In this document: positions 27,670-36,753 of the stretch, one piece after another | Layout of the letters: every line of letters begins with the position of its first letter | How positions within the stretch are numbered: position 1 is the stretch's first letter | Origin: Acidobacteriota bacterium | GTDB taxonomy: Bacteria; Acidobacteriota; Terriglobia; Acidiferrales; UBA7541 | Length of the DNA stretch: 38,280 nucleotides | NCBI GenBank assembly: GCA_021818865.1 | Contig: JAKASX010000026.1 | Span: 1 to 38,280 of the forward strand | Direction: 5' to 3' | Program-made: the position numbers and the translations under genes | Notes under the pieces: model-generated | Told to the model about the DNA's origin: nothing | The model's input: only the letters and a program-made list of their open reading frames with translations | Databases searched by the model: none

Positions 27670-28038
27670 TCAGAGGGTGTGCAAATACGCCAGCAAATCA
27701 CTGATCTGCTGCTCGGTGAGCGTCCCGCCGAAACTCGGCATCATCCCGCGGCCGCCGGCGATCGTTTGCAGCACGAAGCGGTCGTTCGCGGGCAACCCGC
27801 TCGGCAGATATTTTTTGCGAAACAATCCTTTGAGGCTCGGACCCGTGGATCCAGTCGAGGAATACGCATGATGGCACGAAGAGCAGTATGCCTGGAAAAT
27901 TTGACGCCCGCTCGCCTGCTGCTGGTTCAAGCCAAGTTCCGCGTCGGTTTTGGGTTTTGAGCTGGCGCATCCGGAAAGTGAAACAAGCAGCGCCGCGCTC
28001 ACGAGCAAAATTGCCATTTGTTTCACGCCCTTCATCAT
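27670..28038 (-). CDS. Lipoprotein c-type cytochrome
   Basis: A 122-aa mono-haem protein. The signal peptide ends in the lipobox LSGC (C24), so it is membrane-tethered in the periplasm. The haem site is CSSCH (C52, C55, H56) and the likely axial ligand is a Met in RGMMPSFGG (M99 or M100), a class I cytochrome pattern. A small electron carrier; the partner is unknown. The start could be the first or second of two adjacent ATGs. Confidence 0.9.
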   Translation of the reverse strand: MMKGVKQMAILLVSAALLVSLSGCASSKPKTDAELGLNQQQASGRQIFQAYCSSCHHAYSSTGSTGPSLKGLFRKKYLPSGLPANDRFVLQTIAGGRGMMPSFGGTLTEQQISDLLAYLHTL

Positions 28039-28242
28039 ACAGCACCGCGCGCCGCGGAGCGCGCATTGCCCGCGGAGGCGATTTTGCGTTTCAGGCGTGG
28101 CAATGGTTTCGCCGAAAATGCAACGGCGCCACGTTGGGCGGATTCCGTGGCGCCGGCTGCATTTTACCCTTCATTTCGCGGAGGGAAATTGTTCGGTTTC
28201 GCTCGCGCTCGGCAAGGTCGCCGTTCGCGGCGTCGATTTGTG

Positions 28243-30552
28243 TTACGGTTTTTTCGCCAGTCCTTTCGCCAGTGCGTTGTCGAGCAGTCTTTGGATCTGC
28301 TCGGCGGCTTGCCGGGCTGCTTTCGTCTGCTGGCGTCCGAGCGCGGCTTGCTGGCGTCCCAGAGTGGCTTGCTGTTCGCCCAGAGCCGCCTGTTGACGCC
28401 CCAATTCGGCTTGGCGCTCGCCGGCGTTCGCCTGGATTGTTCCGATTCGGGCTTGCATCATCGCCATTTGTTCGCGCAAATGCGCCATCGCCTGTTGCAT
28501 GGTGCTCGAATTCATTTCCTGCATGGCGCGGGCGATTTGCTCCTGCGCGTGGGCCAACGCCTCTTGCGTGGTGGCGGAGTTGAGTTGCTTGAACGCGTCG
28601 CGCATCGCGGCGCGGTAGCGGTTGAGATCTTTCTGCTCGGTCGAAGTGTCGAATGCGCGGAGTTCCTTATCCATCTCGCGCATCTCCGCCGAAAAATCGA
28701 AATTTGGCAGCACGAGCCGCGATTCCGCTTGTTGCATCCCGAGCGCGGCCTGCTTCGCGCCGAGCGTCGCTTGTTCTCGACCCAATTCGGCTTGCTGACG
28801 GGCGAGCACCTGCATCGGCGCAAACGCGGCCAGCGCCCGCCGCACCGTTTCCGGATCGCGAACGATGTAGGCATTGCCGTTCTTGCGGAACCAGATGAAA
28901 TCGCCCCCGGTTTTCTTGCGCAATTTCTGGACCTGCTCGAAATCCCGCTCGCTGCCGCACTGCATGGTGATCTTCAGGCCGGAAACGATGGCGAACGCGT
29001 TGCCGTTCGAGCAGTCTCCGTTCGAATACCAAGTCTCGCTTTCCTCGCCTTGCCCGGGGCCGGTCGTGGGCGCGAACGGCATGGCCGCGAAAGTGGGCGG
29101 AACTGCGGGCGCAGGAGGAATGACGGGCGCAACGACCCCTCCGGCCGGAGCGGGCATTGGCGCGGGCGCAGGCGCGGCCTGCGAACTCGGCGCAGCAACC
29201 GCTTTCGGAGGCGCCGGAACCGGTGGAACGACCACTGGCTGCATCGCGGAAGCGGGCGGAGCCGGCGGCGCGGGAAGCGTCGGCGGAGGCGGCGTCTGAG
29301 TTTGCGCCGAAAACGTCGGCTCGACCGCGGCAGTCAGGCAAACGAGCGGAACGAGGGCGATCGCAACCGTGGCCAGCGCTTTGCGTCCCACGCGCGCGGA
29401 AAGCCGCGCACCGGAAAGGATTCGTTCCAGCCGGCGCCCCGAACGCGTGCCTTGCGCCATGGATACCGCTTCCCAACGGACGCGCCTTTCGCCGGCTTTG
29501 AGCGCACGGAGAAAATGGAGCAGAACTTCGGCGTAGCCGGTGCGATCGGCGCCGGCGCGCAATGCGGCATCATCGCTCGCCTGCTCGGCCAGCTCGACTA
29601 TCGTGCGATCGAGCCACCAGCCGAGCGGACTGAACCAGAAAATCGCGCGATGAATTTTCGCCAGAGCCTGCGTGAGCACGTCGCACCGCGCGATGTGCGA
29701 AAGCTCGTGCGCGAAAACGGCGCGCAACTCCGTTTCGCTCCAGTTTTCCCAGCCTGACGGCAACAGCACCAGCGGCCGCAGTACTCGCATCGCCGCCGGA
29801 ACCGAAAGCGCCGCGGATTCCGCGATGCGCGGCGGGCGCCTGAGACCTATTTTGCGAGTTTCCTCCTGGAGGATGGCCGCAAGCCGCGCGTCTTCGATCG
29901 GCTTTGCGCGATTTTCGAGCCGCCTGCGGAGCGCGTAGCCGAGCGCGAGCCGCCCGAGCAGCGTTCCGGCAATCAGCCAGTACGCAGCCGCCGCGAGGGT
30001 GAGCCAGGAAATATTCTTTTTCGCGGGGACCGGACTGGAACTGGTGGCGATTTCAGTGGCACGGGAATCCGACTTCTGGAGCGAAAGCCGCGAGCCCTGG
30101 GATTGAGCACCGAGCGGGATGCTGGGCGTTGCTCCCGTGGCAGCGGCGGCATGCGTTTCCTTCGTTGTGCGAACTTCGGAGGAAGGCGGCGCAAGCGGCA
30201 ACGTGCTTTCCGCATTCGCTGATGGCGAGGAGGAATCCGCCGAGGCAATGTCAACCTGGAGCGCGGGGCCTTCCCAACGCACGCTTTCGTTGAGATTTGC
30301 CGCAGGCGCGGCAGCCGCGTGCCGAGCGGGAAGAAGCAACGGAATTTGCGGCATCAGGCGGGGAAGCACAGGCATCAGCAGCGCCGCGCACAAAACTACA
30401 GTCCACGCAGCGAGCCGCAAACCGATGTCGCGCACGCGCAGCGCGGTGAGCGCCAGCCAAACCACGCCGGCCAGTGCGAGCGAGCGCGCCGCCGGCTCGA
30501 TCACGTAGGGAATGAGTGCCGGACCCAGTGAATGCGCCAGGAAATGATTCAT
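28243..30552 (-). CDS. BlaR1/MecR1-like M56 peptidase with coiled-coil tail
   Basis: A 769-aa protein. N-terminal membrane helices are followed by a long Ser/Ala-rich loop (about 80-180), then the M56 zinc motif HELSH (282-286) with a downstream Glu (ELAEQASDDAAL), a last membrane helix (about 392-410), a Pro/Ala-rich linker (415-490), and a C-terminal region with FIWFRKNGNAYIVRDPETV. Two blocks of 7-residue repeats of the LGRQQAA type (584-610 and 711-745) form a probable coiled coil; no penicillin-binding domain is seen. It would sense an envelope signal and relieve the partner repressor by proteolysis. The ATG overlaps the repressor stop (ATGA) and AAAGGAG precedes it. Confidence 0.9.
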   Translation of the reverse strand: MNHFLAHSLGPALIPYVIEPAARSLALAGVVWLALTALRVRDIGLRLAAWTVVLCAALLMPVLPRLMPQIPLLLPARHAAAAPAANLNESVRWEGPALQVDIASADSSSPSANAESTLPLAPPSSEVRTTKETHAAAATGATPSIPLGAQSQGSRLSLQKSDSRATEIATSSSPVPAKKNISWLTLAAAAYWLIAGTLLGRLALGYALRRRLENRAKPIEDARLAAILQEETRKIGLRRPPRIAESAALSVPAAMRVLRPLVLLPSGWENWSETELRAVFAHELSHIARCDVLTQALAKIHRAIFWFSPLGWWLDRTIVELAEQASDDAALRAGADRTGYAEVLLHFLRALKAGERRVRWEAVSMAQGTRSGRRLERILSGARLSARVGRKALATVAIALVPLVCLTAAVEPTFSAQTQTPPPPTLPAPPAPPASAMQPVVVPPVPAPPKAVAAPSSQAAPAPAPMPAPAGGVVAPVIPPAPAVPPTFAAMPFAPTTGPGQGEESETWYSNGDCSNGNAFAIVSGLKITMQCGSERDFEQVQKLRKKTGGDFIWFRKNGNAYIVRDPETVRRALAAFAPMQVLARQQAELGREQATLGAKQAALGMQQAESRLVLPNFDFSAEMREMDKELRAFDTSTEQKDLNRYRAAMRDAFKQLNSATTQEALAHAQEQIARAMQEMNSSTMQQAMAHLREQMAMMQARIGTIQANAGERQAELGRQQAALGEQQATLGRQQAALGRQQTKAARQAAEQIQRLLDNALAKGLAKKP

Positions 30553-30923
30553 CGCCTTTGCTCCTTTCGCCGGGCGATCCGCCTCGCTAGCCTTTCGAGT
30601 TCGTCGGAATCCAAGACCTCGTTTTCCACCATCCCGGCGAGCAATTGCTCCACCGAGCCGCCGCAGAAACGATCCACCAACTGCTTGACCGCACGCGCGG
30701 CGACGCTGAGCCGCGCTTCGGCGGGGCGATAGACGTAGGTGCGGCCGCGGACTTCGTGAGTCAGGTAGCCTTTTTCTTCCAGGCGGCGCAGCACGGTGCG
30801 AATGGTGGAATCCTTCATGGGATGAGTAGCGGCGAGCGCTTCGCGGCAATTCTCAGCAGTCGAAGCGCCCGAAAGCCAGAGCCGTTCGAGAACCGCTTGT
30901 TCGATTTCTCCGAGACCTTTCAT
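30549..30923 (-). CDS. BlaI/MecI-family repressor
   Basis: A 124-aa winged-helix repressor (LGEIEQAVLERLWLSG; STIRTVLRRLEEKGYL) with a C-terminal dimerisation helix (FCGGSVEQLLAGMVENEVL). It is coupled to the M56 peptidase gene by an ATGA overlap. It presumably represses its own operon through the palindromic site just upstream, and is inactivated when the peptidase is triggered. No beta-lactamase gene lies in the window, so the target may be this operon or genes elsewhere. Confidence 0.94.
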   Translation of the reverse strand: MKGLGEIEQAVLERLWLSGASTAENCREALAATHPMKDSTIRTVLRRLEEKGYLTHEVRGRTYVYRPAEARLSVAARAVKQLVDRFCGGSVEQLLAGMVENEVLDSDELERLARRIARRKEQRR

Positions 30924-30950
30924 GGGGCCTGCCTTTAAGTGCGCGTCGTT

Positions 30951-30970
30951 GTAACGTTACATTATGTAAC
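30951..30970 (-). promoter_or_regulatory. BlaI-type palindromic operator
   Basis: GTAACGTTACATTATGTAAC holds two overlapping palindromes: GTAACGTTAC (30951-30960) and GTTACAT-T-ATGTAAC (30956-30970), the latter symmetric around one base. The TACA/TGTA half-sites are those of BlaI/MecI. It overlaps the predicted -10 region of the repressor promoter. Confidence 0.8.
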
Positions 30971-30992
30971 GCTAAATGCTATGCCGTGTCAA
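30964..30992 (-). promoter_or_regulatory. Promoter of the blaI-like/M56 operon
   Basis: On the minus strand a perfect TTGACA (30992-30987) is followed after 17 nt by TTACAT (30969-30964), a weak -10 lying inside the palindrome. Binding there would block polymerase, giving autoregulation. Confidence 0.55.
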
Positions 30993-31069
30993 GCACAATT
31001 TTCGGCCGCCCTGTTTTTTGGAAGATTGGGAGTTGTTGGAGGGTTGCGCGCCGCGCGACGCGGCGCTCT

Positions 31070-31825
31070 TTATCTCATTCCGTTGAGAAGCGAACCCACG
31101 ATGCCGCCGACGACGCCTCCCTCGACAGCCTGATTTTGCTGCGCGGGCATGTATTCCATGATCTCGAGTGCAAGCCGGGAAATGGGCAGTGTTTGCAGCC
31201 AGATTTTTCCGGGTCCGGTAAGAGCCGCCAGGAAAATTCCATCGCCGCCAAAAAGCATGTTCTTGATTCCCGGCACCGTCGTGATCTGGAAGGAGACTCC
31301 CGCCTGAAACGCGCCGACGTGTCCCGGATGGACCAGCAGCGTTTCGCCGGGCTGCAGTTCCTTGGTGATCAGCTCGCCGGAAAGCTCGATCCATGCGGTT
31401 CCCGTTCCCCTGACGCGCTGCAGCAGGAAACCTTCGCCGCCGAAAAGTCCCGCTCCGAGCGATTGCTGGAAGCCGACGCTAATCTGGATCTGCGGCGTTC
31501 CGCACAAAAATCCGTGACGATGAATCATGTATTCGCTGCTTGCGCTGACTTCAACCGGCATGATGTGTCCGGGGAGTTTGGCGGCGAAGGAAACGGAGCC
31601 GGGAGCGCCGATGGCGCGGTATTCCGTCATGAAGAGCGAACCACCACCAGCCACGCGCTTGATCACGCCCATCACCCCTCCGCCGCCGGCGTATTGGGTG
31701 TGCGTGGTCAACTGGACGGCACTCGTCATCCAGGAAAGCTCGCCGGCTTCGGAAATGACGGATTCGTTGGGATCGAGCGCGACTTCAAGAACGGGCATGG
31801 TGGTGCCAAAAATGCGAGTCTGCAT
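31070..31825 (-). CDS. AIM24/TIGR00266-family protein
   Basis: A 251-aa beta-rich protein. Landmarks: GELSWMTSAVQLTTHT, GGGVMGVIKRVAGGGSLFM, PGHIMPVEV, FGGEGFLLQRVRGTG, and a C-terminal Gly-rich tail (EGGVVGGIVGSLL). The family is widespread and has a tryptophan RNA-attenuator (TRAP)-like fold; its bacterial function is not established. A single gene, separate from the repressor operon by about 150 nt. Confidence 0.9.
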   Translation of the reverse strand: MQTRIFGTTMPVLEVALDPNESVISEAGELSWMTSAVQLTTHTQYAGGGGVMGVIKRVAGGGSLFMTEYRAIGAPGSVSFAAKLPGHIMPVEVSASSEYMIHRHGFLCGTPQIQISVGFQQSLGAGLFGGEGFLLQRVRGTGTAWIELSGELITKELQPGETLLVHPGHVGAFQAGVSFQITTVPGIKNMLFGGDGIFLAALTGPGKIWLQTLPISRLALEIMEYMPAQQNQAVEGGVVGGIVGSLLNGMR

Positions 31826-32014
31826 GACGAAGCTCCCCGTATGAATTGGGCGCCGGCGCGAGTTTCGGGCTCGCTTTCAGCGTCCGGTTGACTGTATACC
31901 GTGAAATTACGGGTTGGCAAGCTGGCCGAGGAGCCGGCAGCGCGTCCGCTTCCGAAAAATCTCCTCTTGATTATTGACAGAAACGGGGCTGCGCTTTCTT
32001 GTCAATCGTTGGGA

Positions 32015-32065
32015 GAAGCGCGAATTGCGATGCGAGTGGATCCGGTGACGGCGCTGTGGCACGAG
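32015..32065 (+). pseudogene. Relic of an ADOP permease C-terminus
   Basis: Codons read EARIAMRVDPVTALWHE, matching the family's terminal RRAMRVDPVTALKYE. Nothing else of the permease is detectable nearby, so this is about 17 codons of a deleted gene in the spacer upstream of the AIM24 gene. Confidence 0.5.
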
Positions 32066-32090
32066 AGACCGACGCGCGTCACGATTCCCC

Positions 32091-32690
32091 TCACGCTTGC
32101 AGCGAAAGGCGAATCCAGACGGGCAGGCTTTCGAAACCTACCGCTGCCAGGTAGCTGTGACCTTCGGCAGTCCAATCGTCAGCGGCATTCGGCGAAGCCA
32201 GCGAGACCGGAGGCGAGATGATGCATTGGTCGGCGGGGCGCACGTACAGCGCGCGAATCTGGCGCGCGATGCGGCTGGTGATTTCGCCGATGGCGACGGC
32301 AATCTGCTCGCGGCTGGGGCGTGGGAGGCCGAGCATGCCGCTGGCGATGCGGCGCGCTGCCTGGGGCGAACAATTCACGCTCAATTCCGCCCAGAGCGCG
32401 CCAGCCATGCCGACCGCGGCGGCCACTTCGGCGTAAGAGTCGTCCTGTTCGCTGTCGATGTCAGGCGGGCGCGGTGCGGCGAACGCAGCGAAAACCTCCC
32501 TCGCCGCGCGTTCCAGCCGTGCGGGCCATTCGTCGCCGGGCAGACCGGCCTGGGCCAGAGAAGGTTCGATTCTGAGAGCCCAGCGGGCGTTTTGCGCGCC
32601 TCCGAAGCCGGCGATGCCGGAGGGTGTTCGAGGGCCGGAGGATTCGGTTTGCCGGCCCGGCTTCCGCGAGAGCATGGAATCTTTGGGCAT
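32091..32690 (-). CDS. CheX-like domain protein
   Basis: A 199-aa protein. From about residue 80 it shows the CheX/CheC-like pattern: AAVGMAGALWAELSVNCSPQ, ASGMLGLP, then AIGEITSRIARQIRALY with the Glu-x2-Asn-like active helix reading EITSR. CheX proteins dephosphorylate CheY-P; here the usual Asn after the Glu appears replaced, so activity is uncertain. The first 40 residues are low-complexity and the ATG (32690 or 32675) is uncertain. It may share a transcript with the gene upstream, which has a sigma-54 promoter. Confidence 0.65.
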   Translation of the reverse strand: MPKDSMLSRKPGRQTESSGPRTPSGIAGFGGAQNARWALRIEPSLAQAGLPGDEWPARLERAAREVFAAFAAPRPPDIDSEQDDSYAEVAAAVGMAGALWAELSVNCSPQAARRIASGMLGLPRPSREQIAVAIGEITSRIARQIRALYVRPADQCIISPPVSLASPNAADDWTAEGHSYLAAVGFESLPVWIRLSLQA

Positions 32691-32722
32691 GGGATGGGAT
32701 TGGGTGGTGGCGCGCTCGGCGG

Positions 32723-33268
32723 TCAGGCGTGTCTACGCGAGTTGCCATGGCGACACCGGCGGAATTCGCCGGCGACCGGCAGGGAGATCTTGCCGGCCGT
32801 GCCTTTCGGTTCCCGCGTTTGTCCGCGCGCCGTGTCCTGCGCCGAGCGCCTTGTCCCACGCACACCCAAACTTTTTGGTGTTTTCCGCGCATCGGATTCC
32901 AGCCGCGGAAACGAACGCGAAATTTCTGCCGCTGCCGTCGAAACGGGCAGCGTGTTTCTCCCGATGATTTGCCCGAGCAGTTCCTTTCGATACCGAGTGT
33001 CTTCCGCCGCCAGGTCAGGCCGGCGGGACGGCGCGACGCGGACGAGAATCTCGCGCTGAGCTCCCGCAGGCACGCGGCCGGAATTCGGTTTCAGGACCAG
33101 CCGCGCGCCCGCAGCGCGCGACAGGTCCAGCGGAGGTGCGGAAAGATCGAAAGAATTCTCCGCTCGGGCGAACCATCGGACACCCAAACTGGCTGAGCCG
33201 AGGCTTGGCTTTCCCGATTCGTCTTGTCTCGGAAGGGTTGTCGTCTTTCTGGTGTCCATCAGGCTCAT
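32723..33268 (-). CDS. Hypothetical protein upstream of CheX-like gene
   Basis: A 181-aa frame not recognised. The first half (FDLSAPPLDLSRAAGARLVL; REILVRVAPSRRP) has natural composition, while the second half is Arg/Ser-rich and less convincing. The ATG at 33268 lies almost at the predicted start of a sigma-54 promoter; the ATG at 33259 is an alternative. It may be real in its first part only, or may be the leader of the CheX-like transcript. Confidence 0.35.
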   Translation of the reverse strand: MSLMDTRKTTTLPRQDESGKPSLGSASLGVRWFARAENSFDLSAPPLDLSRAAGARLVLKPNSGRVPAGAQREILVRVAPSRRPDLAAEDTRYRKELLGQIIGRNTLPVSTAAAEISRSFPRLESDARKTPKSLGVRGTRRSAQDTARGQTREPKGTAGKISLPVAGEFRRCRHGNSRRHA

Positions 33269-33279
33269 ACCCGTGGTTA

Positions 33280-33295
33280 TGCACGAGGCGTGCCA
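33280..33295 (-). promoter_or_regulatory. Putative sigma-54 promoter
   Basis: On the minus strand TGGCACGCCTCGTGCA differs from TGGCACG-N4-TTGCW at one position and has correct GG/GC spacing. The transcription start would be about 33269, at the hypothetical gene and then the CheX-like gene. Confidence 0.68.
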
Positions 33296-33428
33296 GAAAA
33301 AATGGAGAAATATGAGCGGGAATTAAGCGAATCGGGCGGTTTTCGGGGCGCGAGCGCCATTGAAACGACGTGGGAGTGGGAAACCGACTGAGGATTTGCT
33401 AATGCTCGCGCTGGGGGGAGTCCGAAAG

Positions 33429-34370
33429 TCAGAGTCCGTTCATTCGGCCGCCATGGCATTGCGGAGCGGCGCCCGACGGCGGATCCGGTTCATTCCGGAG
33501 GCCAAGCGCTGGATTTTCGATTTCCGCGAACTTGCGCGCGGCCGTGCATTCGCGCCGGAGAATTGCGTAGAGGACTTTGCAGCGGGCTTCGCCGATGTGG
33601 GGCAGGCAGGCGCGGACAAAATCGTCGCCGGGCGAATCGGTGCCGGCGGCCACATCGGACGAGCCAAGGAGGTTGGCGATGGCGACGATGCCGACAAGAT
33701 CCGGCGCGACGCGCGCGCGGCGCGGCTCGTGGTGCCAGGCGATCGCTTCGAGCAGCACGGGAGATAGATTCCAGTGCATACCCAGCCTGTGGCCGGCCTC
33801 GCAGTGATCGAGGCCAAAATATTCGCGTTCGAGCGCGAGCGTTTTCGCGCCCTCGCTCGACAGCCAGATCGAAGTGGATGAGCGTTCCGCTTCTGCCACC
33901 ATCATCAGCGGGAGCTTGCCAACATCGTGCAGAAGGCCTGCGATGTAGGCTTGTTCCGCGCTTCCCAGGCTCGAGGCCCGCACGGCTCGCTCGGCGAGCA
34001 GCGCGACGAAGAGCGCATGAGACCAGAAGGATTCGGCGGTGGCCTGACCGAGATTTTCACGTGACGCCTCGATGAGAAAACAGGCAAGCGCGAGGTTTCG
34101 CAGCTTTGCGGCTCCGAGCAGGATTGCGGCGTCTTCCAATCGAGTGACACGACGGCTTTCGCTGAAAAGCGCGCCGGTCGTCAGACGCACGAGCCGCGCG
34201 GTCAATTCGGCTTCGCCTTGCATCACGGCGACGACGCGTTTCAAATCGACCGGCGAGGTTTCGAGAGCTGCATTCAGTTCCGCCAAGCGGTGAGAGGGCC
34301 TGTCCAAGCCGCGTGAGAGAATCGCGAGCAGGCGAGCTCTCCGTTTGCGCAGCCCTACCTGTGCTCCCAT
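33429..34370 (-). CDS. HDOD-domain protein
   Basis: A 313-aa signalling protein. The HDOD domain spans about 15-230: LTARLVRLTTGALF, ILLGAAKLRNLAL, SHALFVALLAERAVRAS and the HD motif LLHDVGKLPL, with a later GLDHCEAGHRLGMHWNL segment. HDOD proteins act in bacterial signalling and motility control, usually without phosphodiesterase activity. The start is ATG 34370; ATG 34400 is possible. A sigma-54 promoter lies about 70 nt upstream and a sigma-54 activator gene just beyond it. The CheX-like gene follows downstream. Confidence 0.88.
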   Translation of the reverse strand: MGAQVGLRKRRARLLAILSRGLDRPSHRLAELNAALETSPVDLKRVVAVMQGEAELTARLVRLTTGALFSESRRVTRLEDAAILLGAAKLRNLALACFLIEASRENLGQATAESFWSHALFVALLAERAVRASSLGSAEQAYIAGLLHDVGKLPLMMVAEAERSSTSIWLSSEGAKTLALEREYFGLDHCEAGHRLGMHWNLSPVLLEAIAWHHEPRRARVAPDLVGIVAIANLLGSSDVAAGTDSPGDDFVRACLPHIGEARCKVLYAILRRECTAARKFAEIENPALGLRNEPDPPSGAAPQCHGGRMNGL

Positions 34371-34701
34371 AAGTGTGTCGCTCCGCTTTTCGGCTCGTCG
34401 CATGACGGCGCAGCCACGCGACAACTGTTCTCAACATGAGACAAAGGAGCAATCGGGGCACCACATTTCTTAAGGAAACGAGCGCGCTCGCTGCGACAGC
34501 AACACTCCGCAACAGGCACGCGATTGTGCCGTTTATTTACCACGATTCCGCGAATGGGGATGAAAAGAAAATTTCTGCCCACGCGCCGCGCAACGGGCGA
34601 AGCCGCGCCTGTGCGCCAAAGATAAGAATCTACTTACTAAGGAAGCGGAAGCGCGCTGCCGATCGGCACGGTGCGAGTGCCGCGGGTTCGAGAGCGGGCG
34701 A
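34371..34701. other. Intergenic region between HDOD and activator genes
   Basis: No gene is seen. It contains the sigma-54 promoter at 34448-34463 and AT-richer sequence around 34620-34650 just past the activator gene's end. Confidence 0.6.
34448..34463 (-). promoter_or_regulatory. Putative sigma-54 promoter of the HDOD gene
   Basis: On the minus strand TGGTGCCCCGATTGCT matches TGGCACG-N4-TTGCW with GG and GC 10 nt apart and an intact TTGC; three positions in the -24 element differ. The predicted start is near 34437, about 65 nt ahead of the ATG. Confidence 0.62.
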
Positions 34702-35895
34702 TTATTCCGAGAGGTGGAAGAGGTCGGCGCTGATTTCCCGGGAATCCTCGGAAAGAATGAAGGCGCGTTCGACAGCATGCTGGAGTTCGCGAACGTTTCC
34801 CGGCCACGAATGGCGGCGCAGGAGTTCCTCGGCCGAGCGGGTGAGACGCTTTTCGGGCGAGGACGCTTCGCGGCAAAGCGCCTCGAGATGATTGAGGGCC
34901 AGCGGAACGATGTCTTCGACGCGCTCGCGCAGGGGCGGCAAGCGGATCGGGAAGATGGAAAGCCGGTAGTAGAGATCGGCGCGGAATTCGGCGCGGGTAA
35001 CGCGCTCGGAGAGATCGGCATTCGTCGCGGCGACCACGCGGACGTCCACGCGAAAAACGTCCGAACTGCCCAGGCGCTGCACTTCGCCGTGCTGGAGAAA
35101 ACGCAGGAGTTTTGCTTGCATACCGAGCGGGAGTTCGCCCGCTTCGTCCAGAAACAGCGTGCCGCCATGCGCGGCGTGAATGCGGCCCAGGCGGGACTGG
35201 ACGGCGCCGGTGAACGCGCCGCGGCAATGGCCGAAGAGCTCAGCTTCGAGCAGAGCTTCGGGAATGGCGGCGCAATTCACGGTGACGAACGGACCTTGCG
35301 AGCGCTGGCTGAGATCGTGAATCGCGCGAGCGACGAGTTCCTTGCCGGTTCCGGTTTCGCCCATGACGAGGACGGTGGTGCCGCGCGGAGCGACGAGCCG
35401 CGAAAGGCGAAACACGCGGGCCATCGCCCGCGCCGAACCGATCATTCCCGGCAAAGGTTTGGCCCATCGCTCGTCGGGTTTGTGGGGAATGGGAAGGGAG
35501 GGTTCAGCGGCCAACTCGTTGGCGCACGAATCGTCCTGGACGGCCTCGCCGAAATTGGCGGCGGATTCCGCGCCGACGAGCGCGATCGCGCGCACGAGCT
35601 CGGATTCGTCGTCGGAATCGAGCGTCAGGATTTCGAGGCCGGGATAGAGGGCGTGAATCATTTCCTCGAGTTCGTCGGCATTCAGATCGGCCAGACGGCG
35701 ATCGAGCACGAGGTAGCGGCATGGGGCTTCATCGAGCTTGGCGAGCGCGTCGGCCCCGCCGGTGGCCAGAGTGACATCGCCGAAGCGCGGACCAAGCTGC
35801 TCCTCGACGGATTGCCGGAATCGCTCGCTCGGGCTTGCAATCATCACGCGAGCGTCGCGGGAAACCTCAGAATCGCCGGTGATCGTAGTCGTCAT
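34702..35895 (-). CDS. Sigma-54 activator lacking a DNA-binding domain
   Basis: A 397-aa protein. The N-terminal receiver-like domain (about 14-120) keeps an Asp in YLVLDRRL (D65) but has ASPSE where the acidic pair should be, so phosphorylation is doubtful. The AAA+ domain is intact: Walker A GETGTGKE (179-186), canonical GAFTGA (226-231), Walker B TLFLDEAG (D250, E251), arginine finger region [12 protein letters not shown], and WPGNVRELQ. The protein stops at DLFHLSE, where a Fis-type helix-turn-helix would begin; further frame reading shows no such domain. HTH-less activators (FlgR type) work from solution. The ATG at 35895 follows GGAGG. Likely target: the sigma-54 promoters nearby. Confidence 0.92.
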   Translation of the reverse strand: MTTTITGDSEVSRDARVMIASPSERFRQSVEEQLGPRFGDVTLATGGADALAKLDEAPCRYLVLDRRLADLNADELEEMIHALYPGLEILTLDSDDESELVRAIALVGAESAANFGEAVQDDSCANELAAEPSLPIPHKPDERWAKPLPGMIGSARAMARVFRLSRLVAPRGTTVLVMGETGTGKELVARAIHDLSQRSQGPFVTVNCAAIPEALLEAELFGHCRGAFTGAVQSRLGRIHAAHGGTLFLDEAGELPLGMQAKLLRFLQHGEVQRLGSSDVFRVDVRVVAATNADLSERVTRAEFRADLYYRLSIFPIRLPPLRERVEDIVPLALNHLEALCREASSPEKRLTRSAEELLRRHSWPGNVRELQHAVERAFILSEDSREISADLFHLSE

Positions 35896-36051
35896 GGTGG
35901 TCGCCTCCACGGCTCGATTCCAGCACAAGGAGATTAGAATTGGATGAGTTCATCATTAAATCTTTCTCGTCTTCGACGCGTTTTTCATGAGAAGCCGCGG
36001 CAGCAGAATGCGCGGCGGCGATTCCCCGCGTGGGCATGACCGCATCTCCGG

Positions 36052-36753
36052 CTACCCTCGCGCTTGTTCCCGATCTCCGGCCGCGCCGGGACCGATCTGA
36101 TAGCCGACGCCGCGAACCGTATGGATCAGCTTGTTCGGCGCGTCCGCGTCGATTTTTTTCCGGAGATAGTTGATATAGACGTCCACGACATTCGTGGTGC
36201 TGTCGAAACCGAGATTCCAGACGTGTTCGACGATCATCGAGCGGCTGACGGAGCGGCCGGAACTCTGCATCAGGTATTCGAGCAGGGCGAATTCCTTGGG
36301 CGTGAGGCTGATGGGACGGCCGTTGCGCGTGACGACGCGCTGCACGCGGTCCATCACCAGATCGTCCACTTTCAAAATGGATTCCATGGGCCGGGAGCGC
36401 CGGCGCGCGACGGCGCGGACGCGGGCAAGCAGCTCGTTGAGGGAAAACGGCTTGGTGAGGTAATCATCGGCGCCCAGGTCGAGCCCCCTCACCCGGTCGC
36501 TCACCTGGACGTGGCCGGTGAGGAAAAGGACGGCGAGATCGGGTTTTGTGCCGCGAATTCGCTGCAGCACGGTAAAGCCGTCTGCCTTGGGCAAATTGAT
36601 ATCCAAGATGACGAGGTCGTAGTCGTAGTGCTCAGCGAGGAACAAGGCTTCCTCGCCGTCGCCGGCCACGTCGGTGACGTGATTTTCCGCGGTCAGGCCC
36701 TTGGAAATGAAAGTGGCGACCGGGCGATCATCTTCCGCAACAAGGATTCGCAT
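36052..36753 (-). CDS. OmpR/PhoB-family response regulator
   Basis: A 233-aa regulator. The receiver has D8-D9, phosphoacceptor D51, T79 and K101. The winged-helix output domain (about 130-225) shows SLTPKEFALLEYLM and TNVVDVYINYLRKKID then IHTVRGVGYQI. No histidine kinase adjoins it in the window, so the partner is unknown. The ATG at 36753 begins the receiver directly; the longer frame to 36846 has unnatural sequence. Confidence 0.95.
   Translation of the reverse strand: MRILVAEDDRPVATFISKGLTAENHVTDVAGDGEEALFLAEHYDYDLVILDINLPKADGFTVLQRIRGTKPDLAVLFLTGHVQVSDRVRGLDLGADDYLTKPFSLNELLARVRAVARRRSRPMESILKVDDLVMDRVQRVVTRNGRPISLTPKEFALLEYLMQSSGRSVSRSMIVEHVWNLGFDSTTNVVDVYINYLRKKIDADAPNKLIHTVRGVGYQIGPGAAGDREQARG

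Noticed and set aside
28320-28480. Tandem DNA repeat as an independent element
   Set aside because: The 21-bp periodicity is explained by the heptad repeats of the M56 protein coded on the minus strand.
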